DNA of 64,000 nucleotides, from NCBI GenBank assembly GCA_020635955.1, contig JACJYW010000007.1:186001-250000 (forward strand), written 5' to 3'. Positions within the stretch are counted from its first letter, which is position 1. Each line of letters opens with the position of its first letter. A program made the position numbers and the translations under genes. Positions 17,609-25,704 of the stretch are shown here, in pieces. This DNA comes from Crocinitomicaceae bacterium. GTDB lineage: Bacteria > Bacteroidota > Bacteroidia > Flavobacteriales_D > Crocinitomicaceae. The notes under the pieces were generated by a model. That model was not told the DNA's origin and made no database searches. It saw nothing but the letters and a program-made list of their open reading frames with translations.

Positions 17609-18793
17609 CTACCCCCACAAATTCAATCCATCAAATTTCTTTCCTAACACCTTGTTTGCATCAACATCTAAGGTGGATGTCAGCACTTCTTGATATACCG
17701 ATCTGAAATCTACTTTGAATTTTGGATCTCCGTTTTCCAGATCTTGCAGATCAAGTTGATTGTATTGGTTGATGGCCGTGCTGTTCAGATCTTTATCAAT
17801 AATGAACATCACATTTGCTGCTCCATGATCGGTTCCACGGCTAGCGTTTTGCTCCAAACGTCTTCCAAATTCTGAGAAGATCATAATGGTGGTATCTTTT
17901 AACAGGTCATCTTTTTCAAGATCCTCAATAAAGGAAGTGACCCCGCCATTCAATTGGGTAAACAACCTGTCCTGAGCAAATTTTTGATTGATATGGGTAT
18001 CAAATCCTCCCAATTGGGTATAAAAAACAGGTGTTTGAATGTCAGATTTGATCAAAGTGGCAATTTGTTTCAACTGCTGTCCTAATTGGCCTGGAGCGTA
18101 TATTGTTGGATTCGGTTTTAATGAATATTGATCGAATATATATTTCGCCGAATTCTTTGTATCATTGAACACTTTGTACAAATAGTTCAATTCTCCATTC
18201 TCCGTAACCGGATCACCCAGTTCATTGAAAAAATCTGAATGAATAGTATCGTAAAACGCTTTAGGATTGGTCATGGCAATTCCGGAAGTTTCCATTCCTT
18301 TCATAGCCAAAGACAATTGTCCACCTAATTCAATTCCTTCATAAGCATTGTTGCAATTGGCGTCCAGATATCTTCCTAACCAACCGGTTGTTAAATATTC
18401 ATTGGAGTCTGAGGCCGTATGCCAAATATCCATTGATCGAAAGTGAGATCTATTCGGATTAGGATAACCTACCGAATTAATGATGGCCAGCATCCCTTTT
18501 TGATGTAGATCATGCAAGCCTTTCAATTTTGGATGAAAACCAAAAAGATCTCCCACTTTCAATAGCTCCTCTTGAGCCAAACCAATCGCCGAACGATTCT
18601 TGTAGTATTCATCCATTCCAAAAGGAACCATGGTATTCAATCCGTCATTTCCTCCAGAAAGCTGAATAACTACCAATCTCTTTTTACCGATCAACAACTT
18701 ATTAGAGAACATATTCGCTCTCAAAAACGAAGGAACCAAGATAGTCCCAGCGGTAATGATTCCGGTCTTTTTTAAAAAATCTCTTCTTTTCAT
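17609..18793 (-). CDS. DUF1501 domain protein (Tat-exported, sulfatase-fold)
   Basis: 394 aa with a twin-arginine leader (MKRRDFLKKTGIITAGTILVPSFLRA), so export as a folded protein is expected. The body has the DUF1501 marks: KRLVVIQLSGGNDGLNTMVPFG, HPKLKGLHDLHQKGMLAIINSVGYPNPNRSHFRSMDIW, TTIMIFSEFGRR and TDHGAANVMFI. These resemble the alkaline-phosphatase/sulfatase metal-site fold. It is paired with a DUF1800 gene immediately upstream, the usual arrangement in Bacteroidota and Planctomycetes. Function of the pair is unknown. Confidence 0.9.
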   Translation of the reverse strand: MKRRDFLKKTGIITAGTILVPSFLRANMFSNKLLIGKKRLVVIQLSGGNDGLNTMVPFGMDEYYKNRSAIGLAQEELLKVGDLFGFHPKLKGLHDLHQKGMLAIINSVGYPNPNRSHFRSMDIWHTASDSNEYLTTGWLGRYLDANCNNAYEGIELGGQLSLAMKGMETSGIAMTNPKAFYDTIHSDFFNELGDPVTENGELNYLYKVFNDTKNSAKYIFDQYSLKPNPTIYAPGQLGQQLKQIATLIKSDIQTPVFYTQLGGFDTHINQKFAQDRLFTQLNGGVTSFIEDLEKDDLLKDTTIMIFSEFGRRLEQNASRGTDHGAANVMFIIDKDLNSTAINQYNQLDLQDLENGDPKFKVDFRSVYQEVLTSTLDVDANKVLGKKFDGLNLWG

Positions 18794-18810
18794 AGTTATT
18801 CTTTTTTGGT

Positions 18811-18924
18811 AGCAAGTATTAAGTAGTGAGTATTAAGTACCGGTGGTTTTAGCTTTATTTAACAAATTTAAAACCAATCCTGGTACTCACTACTTGATAC
18901 TCTGTACTTACCACTCACTACTCC
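18811..18924. repeat. Intergenic inverted-repeat element (copy 4)
   Basis: The left arm has AGTATTAAGTAGTGAGTATT-type words. The right arm GGTACTCACTACTTGATACT is complementary to it. An A/T-rich core (GGTTTTA...TAAAACC) is itself inverted. Arms and core are homologous, in opposite orientation, to the element at 22638-22753. It fills the DUF1800-DUF1501 gap and ends beside the DUF1800 stop. Confidence 0.7.
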
Positions 18925-18925
18925 A

Positions 18926-20263
18926 TCATGTTAATTGAAAATCTGGTGTACTCATTAAATGCAAGACACTTTTGATCTCTTTCGCTACATATTTATCACG
19001 CAAATTATCGTTCTCTGACCGAATGATCAGATCAAATAAATTGGCGTCCTTGTTTCTTTTCCAAAATCGGTCCCAATCAATTTCTTCATAGAATTTAAGA
19101 TCTCTTTTTTTCTCTTTTTTAGTGATCATTTCATCCAACTCAGGGCTCAACTCATCCATGATATACCCTTTATTGATGATCAAAGACCCCAACCTTAATC
19201 TCAGAGCCATTCTTGAAGCATCAATCCATTGTCTACCCCCAGGCCAACCTGCCACATTTGGAGGATCGAATAACACCTGTCCTAAATAATGTTGTATCCC
19301 TAAAAAGGCTTTTTGATCCGGAAATTTTAAATCGAACATCTTGCCCATCACAACCATCTTCTCAATAGGTGATCGTATGATCTTTCCCTTCGCGTCATAG
19401 AACCAGTCTGCTTTGAACAGGTGCTTCATCATAGCTGTGATATCATATTTTGAATGGTAAAACACTTCAGATAACTCAGCTACATGAGCTTCATTGATCT
19501 TTTCCTGAACAAAATATCTATACACCTTTTTAGCTATAAAATCAGCAGTGTGCTTCTTTTCAAGGATCATTTCCAGAACATCTTCTCCACTATAATTTCC
19601 CGTTTTTCCAAATATGGTTTTATCAGAAGAATCATGCTGTTTAGGATTCACGATCCACTTACCTTGCAAGTCGGTGGTCCATCCAGTAAAAGCTCTTGCT
19701 ATTTCTGTTACATCCTTCTCTGTATAATCCACATCTCTTCCTAGCGTGAATAATTCACACAATTCTCTGGCAAAATCTTCATTGGGATGTCCTTTTTTAT
19801 TTTGTCTCAAATGCAAATAAGCGATCATGGCAGGAGATTTGGCTACGGCATAAAGAAGATCTCTAAAATTGCCTAAAGCATGCTTTCTCAAAACTGAATT
19901 TAATCCTAACGTGGTATAAGGATTATCAATGGTTCTACATGCAAAATGCCCGGTCCAGAATAGAGTCATTTTTTCTACCAAACCTTTATCAGACTCCATC
20001 ATTTGAAGTACCCAACGTTGGTTAATATCCTTAACATGAGCCAACCAGGTTTGACGCTTTTCACGTTTTTTATTCTCTGATAATTTCTGAAATCCTTCTC
20101 CGTCCCATTTTGGCAGATTGTATTCCACATCCTTTACCACTTGCTTTTTGAAAATAGCATCCACTGCTTTTTCAATAGAGTCCGTCGCTTTGATCTCATC
20201 ATGATGAACAAAGAACTCTGCCCTACTGTGTAAATGATAAATATCTCTGATTGAAGGTTTCAT
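18926..20263 (-). CDS. DUF1800 domain protein
   Basis: 445 aa. The family signatures are present: MTLFWTGHFACR, NPYTTLGLNSVLRKHALGNFRDLLYAVAKSPAMIAYL, EDFARELCELFTLG, EIARAFTGWT and the PPNVAGWPGGRQWID motif. It has no obvious signal peptide, unlike its DUF1501 partner. The two genes are separated only by a hairpin repeat and are probably co-transcribed. The activity of DUF1800 proteins is not established. Confidence 0.9.
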   Translation of the reverse strand: MKPSIRDIYHLHSRAEFFVHHDEIKATDSIEKAVDAIFKKQVVKDVEYNLPKWDGEGFQKLSENKKREKRQTWLAHVKDINQRWVLQMMESDKGLVEKMTLFWTGHFACRTIDNPYTTLGLNSVLRKHALGNFRDLLYAVAKSPAMIAYLHLRQNKKGHPNEDFARELCELFTLGRDVDYTEKDVTEIARAFTGWTTDLQGKWIVNPKQHDSSDKTIFGKTGNYSGEDVLEMILEKKHTADFIAKKVYRYFVQEKINEAHVAELSEVFYHSKYDITAMMKHLFKADWFYDAKGKIIRSPIEKMVVMGKMFDLKFPDQKAFLGIQHYLGQVLFDPPNVAGWPGGRQWIDASRMALRLRLGSLIINKGYIMDELSPELDEMITKKEKKRDLKFYEEIDWDRFWKRNKDANLFDLIIRSENDNLRDKYVAKEIKSVLHLMSTPDFQLT

Positions 20264-20472
20264 AGGCTGCTGGTTTTGTGATTTGACAAACTCAGTATCT
20301 AAAGGTTTAATGTACTGCTTTCAAACTTTGTTCCAAAAAAATATAGGTATGAAGGGGTTAGGTGATAGGTGATAGGTGTTAGGTGTTAGGTGTTAGGCGA
20401 TTAGGTTTTAGGCAGAACGTAAATAATTTACGGTTTGGAAGAATTATTTCGCATCCCCTAAAATCAGACCGA

Positions 20473-20871
20473 ATGATATTGAAGACAACAAGAAAAGACG
20501 ACGGACCTATGGCAAAAAAGAGTTTTTTGTTTGCAATTAAAGTGATAAGAGAGTGTAAGGTCTTAATACAGCAAAATGAGTTCATACTTAGCAGACAGTT
20601 AATGCGAAGTGGAACTTCTGTTGGGGCATTAATTAGAGAATCAAAAAATGCAGAAAGTCATAGAGACTTTATTCACAAATTATCTATCGCACAGAAAGAA
20701 GCAGATGAGACTATTTATTGGATAGATCTACTATATGAATGCGAATATATCGATTCAAATGAATGCGAATATATCGATTCAAATAAATACTCTGAATTAC
20801 ACTCGTATGCTGTAGAATTAATGAAAATGCTAACTTCCACACTCAAGTCATTGAAACAAAAATCCACCTAA
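20473..20871 (+). CDS. Four-helix-bundle protein, 23S rRNA intervening-sequence (IVP/avd-like) family
   Basis: 132 aa from ATG 20473. An in-frame ATG at 20383 would extend translation into the repeat arm, and one at 20509 (MAKKSFLFAIKVI) is also possible. The conserved family block is clear: FAIKVIRECKVL, FILSRQLMRSGTSVGALIRES, AESHRDFIHKLSIAQKEADETIYWIDLL. Such proteins form pentameric helical bundles; members occur in 23S rRNA intervening sequences and as accessory proteins of diversity-generating retroelements. Here there is no rRNA or reverse transcriptase nearby. A perfect 24-bp tandem duplication (20737-20784) adds a second CEYIDSNE-type octapeptide near the end of helix 3. Confidence 0.85.
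   Translation: MILKTTRKDDGPMAKKSFLFAIKVIRECKVLIQQNEFILSRQLMRSGTSVGALIRESKNAESHRDFIHKLSIAQKEADETIYWIDLLYECEYIDSNECEYIDSNKYSELHSYAVELMKMLTSTLKSLKQKST
20737..20784 (+). repeat. Perfect 24-bp tandem duplication inside the IVP-like gene
   Basis: Bases 20737-20760 and 20761-20784 are identical, keep the frame and duplicate eight residues (E/K-CEYIDSN). Confidence 0.95.
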
Positions 20872-20930
20872 AACCTAATCACCTAACATCTGAAATCTAT
20901 TATTCAGAATTTATAATTTGAAAACATTTA

Positions 20931-20960
20931 TTGTAATTCAAAAGATTCATTATAACTTTG
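20931..20960 (+). promoter_or_regulatory. Promoter of the SAM riboswitch / metH operon
   Basis: TTG (20931-20933), a 19-bp spacer and TAACTTTG (20953-20960) form a full Bacteroidota consensus. The box ends 20 bases before the riboswitch P1 stem. Confidence 0.8.
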
Positions 20961-20979
20961 CACGCAGTTCTTATTGTAT

Positions 20980-21089
20980 AACTTATAAAGAAAGGTGGAG
21001 GGACCGGCCCTGTGAAACCTTGGCAACCTACCCGATCAAGGATAAGGTGCCAATTCCAGTCAAACCGAGATGATTTGACACTATAAGTT
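20980..21089 (+). promoter_or_regulatory. SAM-I (S-box) riboswitch
   Basis: The aptamer core is recognisable: AAAGGTGGAGGGACCGGCCC, then TGTGAAACCTTGGCAACC, then AAGGTGCCAATTCCAG. These are the signature segments of SAM-I. P1 is a perfect 8-bp stem, AACTTATA (20980-20987) with TATAAGTT (21082-21089). No intrinsic terminator follows in the 38 bases before the metH ATG, so regulation is more likely translational. CCGGTCC at 21106-21112 could pair with GGACCGG in the aptamer (21001-21007). The genes that follow are the methionine-synthase halves, as expected. Confidence 0.93.
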
Positions 21090-21127
21090 GAAAAGCACAC
21101 ACATACCGGTCCTACACGCATATACTA

Positions 21128-22132
21128 ATGGCGAACATTAGAGAAATATTAAAAGATCGGATCCTTGTGTTGGATGGTGCCATGGGTACTATGATCCAAC
21201 GCTATAAACTTACTGAAGAGGACTTCAGAGCAGGTTGGTTTGAAGATCATCCATCTCCATTGAAAGGCAACAATGACCTTTTGGTGCTGACGCGTCCGGA
21301 AATCATTCGTGAGATCCATGAGGCATATCTGGAAGCTGGCGCAGACATCATTGAAACCAATACATTTAGTGGAACCACCATTGCACAAGCAGATTACGGT
21401 TTGCAAAAAGCGGCATATGATATCAACTATTATGGCGCTAAAGTAGCCCGAGAAGCTTGTGATAAATTCACTGCTCAAGATCCATCAAAACCAAGATTCG
21501 TTGCAGGTTCAATAGGACCAACCAATATGACACTCTCTATTTCTCCGGATGTGAATGATCCAGGATATAGAGCCATAACATTTGATCAATTGGTTACCGC
21601 CTATAAAGAGCAAACAAAAGGATTAATAGAAGGTGGTTCAGACATTTTATTAGTAGAAACTGTATTTGATACTCTTAATGCCAAGGCAGCTCTTTTTGCT
21701 ATTAATGAAGTGCAAGAAGAATTGGGTACAGATCTACCGATCATGGTTTCTGGAACCATTACGGATGCTTCAGGCAGAACGCTATCAGGACAAACAGCAG
21801 AAGCATTTTTGATCTCCGTTGAACATGCCAACTTATTGAGTATTGGATTGAACTGTGCTTTAGGGGCAAATGCTTTAAGACCTTATTTACAAGTATTAAA
21901 AAATAAAGCTCCATTCTTTGTGTCCGCGCATCCAAATGCAGGATTACCAAATGAAATGGGAGAATATGATGAAACACCAGATATCATGGGAAAACAAATT
22001 AAGAATTTCCTTGATGAAGGTTTAGTGAACATTGTTGGTGGTTGTTGTGGCACAACTCCTGAACACATCAGAGCAATGGCAGAATTAGTGAGTGAAAAGA
22101 ATAAGGAACACAGATCACAGATCACAGATTAA
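21128..22132 (+). CDS. metH: Methionine synthase part 1: homocysteine S-methyltransferase domain (split MetH)
   Basis: 334 aa matching the N-terminal homocysteine-binding barrel of cobalamin-dependent MetH. It starts LKDRILVLDGAMGTMIQRYKL and has the zinc ligands: one Cys in SIGLNCALG and a Cys pair in VGGCCGTTPEHI. The remaining MetH modules are in the separate gene at 22763, so the activity needs both polypeptides. It is the first gene after the SAM-I riboswitch. The last residues (EHRSQITD) come from an inverted repeat (22106-22149) that supplies the stop codon, so the native C-terminus was altered. Confidence 0.95.
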   Translation: MANIREILKDRILVLDGAMGTMIQRYKLTEEDFRAGWFEDHPSPLKGNNDLLVLTRPEIIREIHEAYLEAGADIIETNTFSGTTIAQADYGLQKAAYDINYYGAKVAREACDKFTAQDPSKPRFVAGSIGPTNMTLSISPDVNDPGYRAITFDQLVTAYKEQTKGLIEGGSDILLVETVFDTLNAKAALFAINEVQEELGTDLPIMVSGTITDASGRTLSGQTAEAFLISVEHANLLSIGLNCALGANALRPYLQVLKNKAPFFVSAHPNAGLPNEMGEYDETPDIMGKQIKNFLDEGLVNIVGGCCGTTPEHIRAMAELVSEKNKEHRSQITD

Positions 22133-22149
22133 GTCTGTGCTCCGTGTTC
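22106..22149. repeat. Inverted repeat at the metH part 1 stop codon (copy 6)
   Basis: GAACAC (22106-22111)/GTGTTC (22144-22149) and CACAGA (22123-22128)/TCTGTG (22134-22139) form a hairpin. The left arm has three CAGATCA-like units and codes for the end of the protein. Confidence 0.65.
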
Positions 22150-22195
22150 AGTGTTCGGGACTATAATTTATAATTGAAGTAAAAATCAAATTGAA

Positions 22196-22633
22196 ATGGC
22201 AGCAAAACTATGGAAAGAAATAGACAAGAGTATCTTAGTATCTCTTCCTAATCCAACGAAAGAAGCTTACGAGATCAAGGTTAAAATTCCTGAATTCACA
22301 TTTTTAGGAGTGAACGAACAACCTGATTTCGCAACGATCTTTTTAACCTTTTATCCAAAGAATAAGATCATTGAATTGAAATCCTTGAAAGTATATTCTT
22401 ATCACTTGAGAGATATCGTGGTTTCTTACGAAAGACTGATCAATATTTTTTATGATCAATTGATGGAAGTGTACGAACCAGAAAGATTGAGAATTACAAT
22501 GATCTGTAACCCAAGAGGTGGTATCAGTTCAAAATTAACCATTGATTCAGATTGGGCAGCTCGTGGTGGTCAGGAGAAATTCAAAGATTGGGCAAGCGGC
22601 GGAACTGAAGACCAGTGGGCAGTTGTAATGTAG
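22196..22633 (+). CDS. QueF-like T-fold protein lacking the catalytic cysteine
   Basis: 145 aa aligning well with the preQ0 reductase QueF: an LPNP start, IPEFTFL...QPDFATIFLTFYP, the NADPH-motif-like ELKSLK (60-65) and a NPRGGI end. In QueF the segment before QPDF is SLCPxTG and its Cys forms the thioimide with substrate. Here it is FLGVNE, with Gly38 where the Cys should be. The substrate-binding His of FHED is Tyr78, while the Asp of QPDF (D44) and the following Glu (E79) are kept. QueF reduction is therefore unlikely. The gene lies inside the SAM-riboswitch operon between the two metH halves, pointing to one-carbon/pterin or methionine metabolism (inference). T-fold proteins commonly bind purines or pterins. 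Confidence 0.8.
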   Translation: MAAKLWKEIDKSILVSLPNPTKEAYEIKVKIPEFTFLGVNEQPDFATIFLTFYPKNKIIELKSLKVYSYHLRDIVVSYERLINIFYDQLMEVYEPERLRITMICNPRGGISSKLTIDSDWAARGGQEKFKDWASGGTEDQWAVVM

Positions 22634-22637
22634 AATT

Positions 22638-22753
22638 AGCAAGTGGTAAGTACAGAGTATCAAGTAGTGAGTACAGGGTGTGGTTTTAATTTTGAAAAAG
22701 CTAAATCCCCACTACTCAATACTTGTTACTCAATACTTATTACTAATTACTCC
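22638..22753. repeat. Intergenic inverted-repeat element (copy 7)
   Basis: The left arm AAGTACAGAGTATCAAGTAG and what follows opposes a right arm of ACTCAATACTTGTTACTCAA-type words. The core TGGTTTTAATTTTG...AAGCTAAA matches the inverse of the copy at 18811-18924. It lies inside the metH operon and ends nine bases before the next ATG, so it will be transcribed. Confidence 0.7.
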
Positions 22754-22762
22754 TAAACAAAT

Positions 22763-25462
22763 ATGAGTTTACACCCTGATTATAAAGGAAAGTACGAGTA
22801 CAAATGGCATCATTTACCTTATCTGCACTTAAGCGGATTAGAGCCATTGATCATTACTCCAGAATCCAATTTTGTTAATGTTGGTGAACGTACAAATGTG
22901 GCGGGATCCAGAAAATTCCTGCGTCTGATCAAAGATGAACAATTTGAAGAAGCGCTGGACATTGCAAGAGATCAGGTTGAAGGTGGAGCTCAGATCATTG
23001 ATATTAACATGGATGATGGTTTGATCGACGGTAAATCATCCATGGTTAAATTCCTGAACCTAATAGCTGCCGAACCTGATATTGCCAGAGTTCCGGTGAT
23101 GATCGATTCTTCTAAATGGGAGATCATTGAAGCTGGTTTGCAATGTGTTCAGGGAAAAAGTGTGGTGAACTCTATTTCCTTAAAGGAGGGTGAAGAGAAA
23201 TTCATTGAACAGGCTAAGAAGATCAAACAATATGGTGCAGCTATTATAGTAATGGCTTTTGACGAAGAAGGTCAGGCAGATACTTATGAAAAGCGCATCC
23301 AAATGTGTGAACGATCCTATCGCATTTTGGTAGATAAAGTGAAATTCCCACCTCAGGATATCATTTTTGATCCGAATGTCTTTCCGGTGGCAACTGGTAT
23401 GGACGAGCATAGAAAAAATGCTTTGGATTTCTTCCTGGCAACCAGATGGATCAGGGAAAATTTACCTGGCGCCCATGTAAGTGGGGGTATTTCAAACGTC
23501 TCTTTCTCATTTAGAGGAAATGATGTGGTGAGAGAAGCCATGCACTCTGCATTCTTATATCATGCCATTAATGAAGGGCTTGATATGGGAATTGTCAATC
23601 CAAACATGTTGGAAGTGTATGATGACATTCCTAAAGACTTATTGGAGCACGTTGAAGATGTCTTATTAGACAGGAGAGATGATGCCACCGAGCGATTGTT
23701 AGCCTTTGCTGAAACGGTGTCAGGAGACGCAAAAGAAAAGAAAGTGGATCATGAATGGAGAAATCAATCTCTTCAGGAAAGGATCACACATGCTCTAGTA
23801 AAGGGAATTACCGAATTCATTGATGAAGATGTTGAGGAAGCCCGCCAATCGGTTGAAAAACCGATACAAGTGATCGAAGGTCACTTGATGAATGGAATGA
23901 ATGTGGTGGGTGATCTTTTTGGATCAGGTAAAATGTTTTTACCTCAAGTAGTGAAATCTGCCCGTGTAATGAAGAAAGCGGTGGCATATCTTCTTCCTTA
24001 CATTGAAGCTGATAAATCCGGAGGTCAATCCAACGGTAAAATCCTATTGGCAACAGTAAAAGGGGATGTTCATGATATTGGTAAAAATATTGTAGGTGTT
24101 GTTTTAGGATGCAATAACTATGAGATCATTGACCTGGGCGTAATGGTTCCAGCCGATAAAATATTAGATGAAGCCCAAAAGCACAATGTAGATGTTATTG
24201 GTTTGAGCGGATTGATCACTCCTTCTTTAGATGAAATGGTTCATGTGGCCAAGGAAATGGAGAAACTCGGAATGGATATTCCACTTTTAATTGGAGGAGC
24301 TACTACTTCAAAAGTACACACGGCGGTGAAGATCGATCAGAATTACACCAAAGGACAAACCGTGTATGTTTTGGATGCTTCCAGATCTGTGACAGTTGTA
24401 GGAAGCTTATTAAGCAAGGAGAAAGATAATTTCGTTTCAGATGTTAGAGCGGATTATAAAAAAGTGCGTGAGAACTATGCCAAAAAGAAAGATTTCAAAT
24501 CTTACCTAACGCTAGATGAAGCGAGAGCCAATAAATACAAGATCAATTGGATCCCTGAGGATATCACGCAACCAAATTTGATCGGAACCAAAGTATTTGA
24601 AGATTATTCCCTGTCAGAATTACGTGATTACATTGATTGGACACCATTCTTTTATACCTGGGAATTAAGAAAAAAATATCCGGAGATACTTTCAGATGAG
24701 CAATTGGGAGCGGAAGCAACGAAATTGTTCAATGATGCTCAACAAATGTTGGATCAGATCATTGCTGAAAAATGGATTGAAGCTAGAGCCGTTATCGGTA
24801 TTTGGCCAGCTAACACCATCAATGATGATGATATCGAGATCCAGTTAGAAAGAGGAACTCATGTGACTTACGGAATGCGTCAGCAATTGAAAAAATCAGA
24901 TGCTGCTGATAACATCTGCCTTTCTGATTTTGTAGCTCCTAAAGATTCTGGTTTGCAAGATTTTATTGGAGGATTCGTAGTGACTGCAGGTATTGGTATA
25001 GAAAAGAAATTAGCCGAATTCGAGGCTGATCATGATGATTACAAATCCATTATGTTAAAAGCACTCGCCGATCGTTTAGCAGAAGCTTTTGCTGAAAGAA
25101 TGCATGAACGAGTGCGTCAGGAATTCTGGGGATATGAATCCACGAATTATTCTAAAGACGACCTGATCAAAGAACAATACAGAGGAATTCGTCCTGCACC
25201 TGGATATCCCGCAAATCCTGACCACACCGAAAAGCCAGGTTTATTTGAGATCCTGGATGCAACAAATGCGACCGGAGTTTCTTTGACAGAAAGCTTTGCC
25301 ATGCAACCTGCTGCTTCTGTTAGCGGATGGTATTTTGCACATCCAGCAGCCAAATATTTTGGAGTTGGTAAGATCCAAATGGATCAGGTGGAGAGCCTTG
25401 CTAAAAGAAAAGGTTATTCAGTAGAGGAAATGAGCAAATGGCTATCTCCCAACCTGGATTAA
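22763..25462 (+). CDS. metH: Methionine synthase part 2: pterin-, cobalamin- and SAM-activation domains (split MetH)
   Basis: 899 aa. In order: the methyltetrahydrofolate-binding barrel (FVNVGERTNVAGSRKFLRLI, from about residue 33); the cobalamin cap; the B12-binding domain with the lower-ligand His in VKGDVHDIGKNIVGVVLGCNNYEI (about 432-455); and the C-terminal SAM-activation domain (EAFAERMHERVRQEFWGYE, RGIRPAPGYPANPDHTEK, the last part AVSGWYFAHPAAKYFGVG-like). With the homocysteine domain at 21128 it makes a complete two-subunit MetH. It is under the SAM-I riboswitch. metF, often next to it, is not in the window. Confidence 0.96.
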   Translation: MSLHPDYKGKYEYKWHHLPYLHLSGLEPLIITPESNFVNVGERTNVAGSRKFLRLIKDEQFEEALDIARDQVEGGAQIIDINMDDGLIDGKSSMVKFLNLIAAEPDIARVPVMIDSSKWEIIEAGLQCVQGKSVVNSISLKEGEEKFIEQAKKIKQYGAAIIVMAFDEEGQADTYEKRIQMCERSYRILVDKVKFPPQDIIFDPNVFPVATGMDEHRKNALDFFLATRWIRENLPGAHVSGGISNVSFSFRGNDVVREAMHSAFLYHAINEGLDMGIVNPNMLEVYDDIPKDLLEHVEDVLLDRRDDATERLLAFAETVSGDAKEKKVDHEWRNQSLQERITHALVKGITEFIDEDVEEARQSVEKPIQVIEGHLMNGMNVVGDLFGSGKMFLPQVVKSARVMKKAVAYLLPYIEADKSGGQSNGKILLATVKGDVHDIGKNIVGVVLGCNNYEIIDLGVMVPADKILDEAQKHNVDVIGLSGLITPSLDEMVHVAKEMEKLGMDIPLLIGGATTSKVHTAVKIDQNYTKGQTVYVLDASRSVTVVGSLLSKEKDNFVSDVRADYKKVRENYAKKKDFKSYLTLDEARANKYKINWIPEDITQPNLIGTKVFEDYSLSELRDYIDWTPFFYTWELRKKYPEILSDEQLGAEATKLFNDAQQMLDQIIAEKWIEARAVIGIWPANTINDDDIEIQLERGTHVTYGMRQQLKKSDAADNICLSDFVAPKDSGLQDFIGGFVVTAGIGIEKKLAEFEADHDDYKSIMLKALADRLAEAFAERMHERVRQEFWGYESTNYSKDDLIKEQYRGIRPAPGYPANPDHTEKPGLFEILDATNATGVSLTESFAMQPAASVSGWYFAHPAAKYFGVGKIQMDQVESLAKRKGYSVEEMSKWLSPNLD

Positions 25463-25695
25463 TCTTTAGCGTGATTATCGTCCTCCCAATACTTTATAAA
25501 AATTGGAATCCACACAATGCAAAATGAAAGTAGGAAACCTACAATTAGTGATGGGATCAAACCAAGTCTGAATATAACTCCAAAGGTAATTGACAAAAAA
25601 AAGAGCAGGATAATATTAAGTAGAATGAATCGTTGTCTTTTAATCAATCCCAGCTGGTTCATAATATCCTTACAACGTACAATCAATTCTTTCAT
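25459..25695 (-). CDS. Small two-helix membrane protein
   Basis: 78 aa with two hydrophobic segments (about 24-44 and 47-66) and a C-terminal IWIPIFIKYWED. It resembles the neighbour at 25705 in layout and in the WIPxxxKxWE ending, so the two look like diverged duplicates nine bases apart. It overlaps the metH stop codon convergently. I do not recognise the family. Confidence 0.6.
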   Translation of the reverse strand: MKELIVRCKDIMNQLGLIKRQRFILLNIILLFFLSITFGVIFRLGLIPSLIVGFLLSFCIVWIPIFIKYWEDDNHAKD

Positions 25696-25704
25696 ATTTT
25701 GCTT

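Larger units (their letters stand above)
20356..20892 (+). mobile_element. Candidate element: inverted repeats flanking a four-helix-bundle gene
   Basis: The left arm (20356-20413) is made of tandem TTAGGTG/ATAGGTG units ending GCGATTAGGTTTTAGGC. The right arm (20864-20890) is complementary to its inner 25 bases at 22 of 25 positions (20391-20415 against 20866-20890). The gene's stop codon lies inside the right arm. No target-site duplication or transposase is visible, so mobility is inference. Confidence 0.5.

Noticed and set aside
20383..20472. N-terminal 30-codon extension of the four-helix-bundle protein
   Set aside because: It is translated from the repeat arm and matches no family member; the later ATG at 20473 fits better.
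20900..21121. Minus-strand open frame of 73 codons over the metH leader
   Set aside because: The riboswitch aptamer and promoter explain the region on the other strand.
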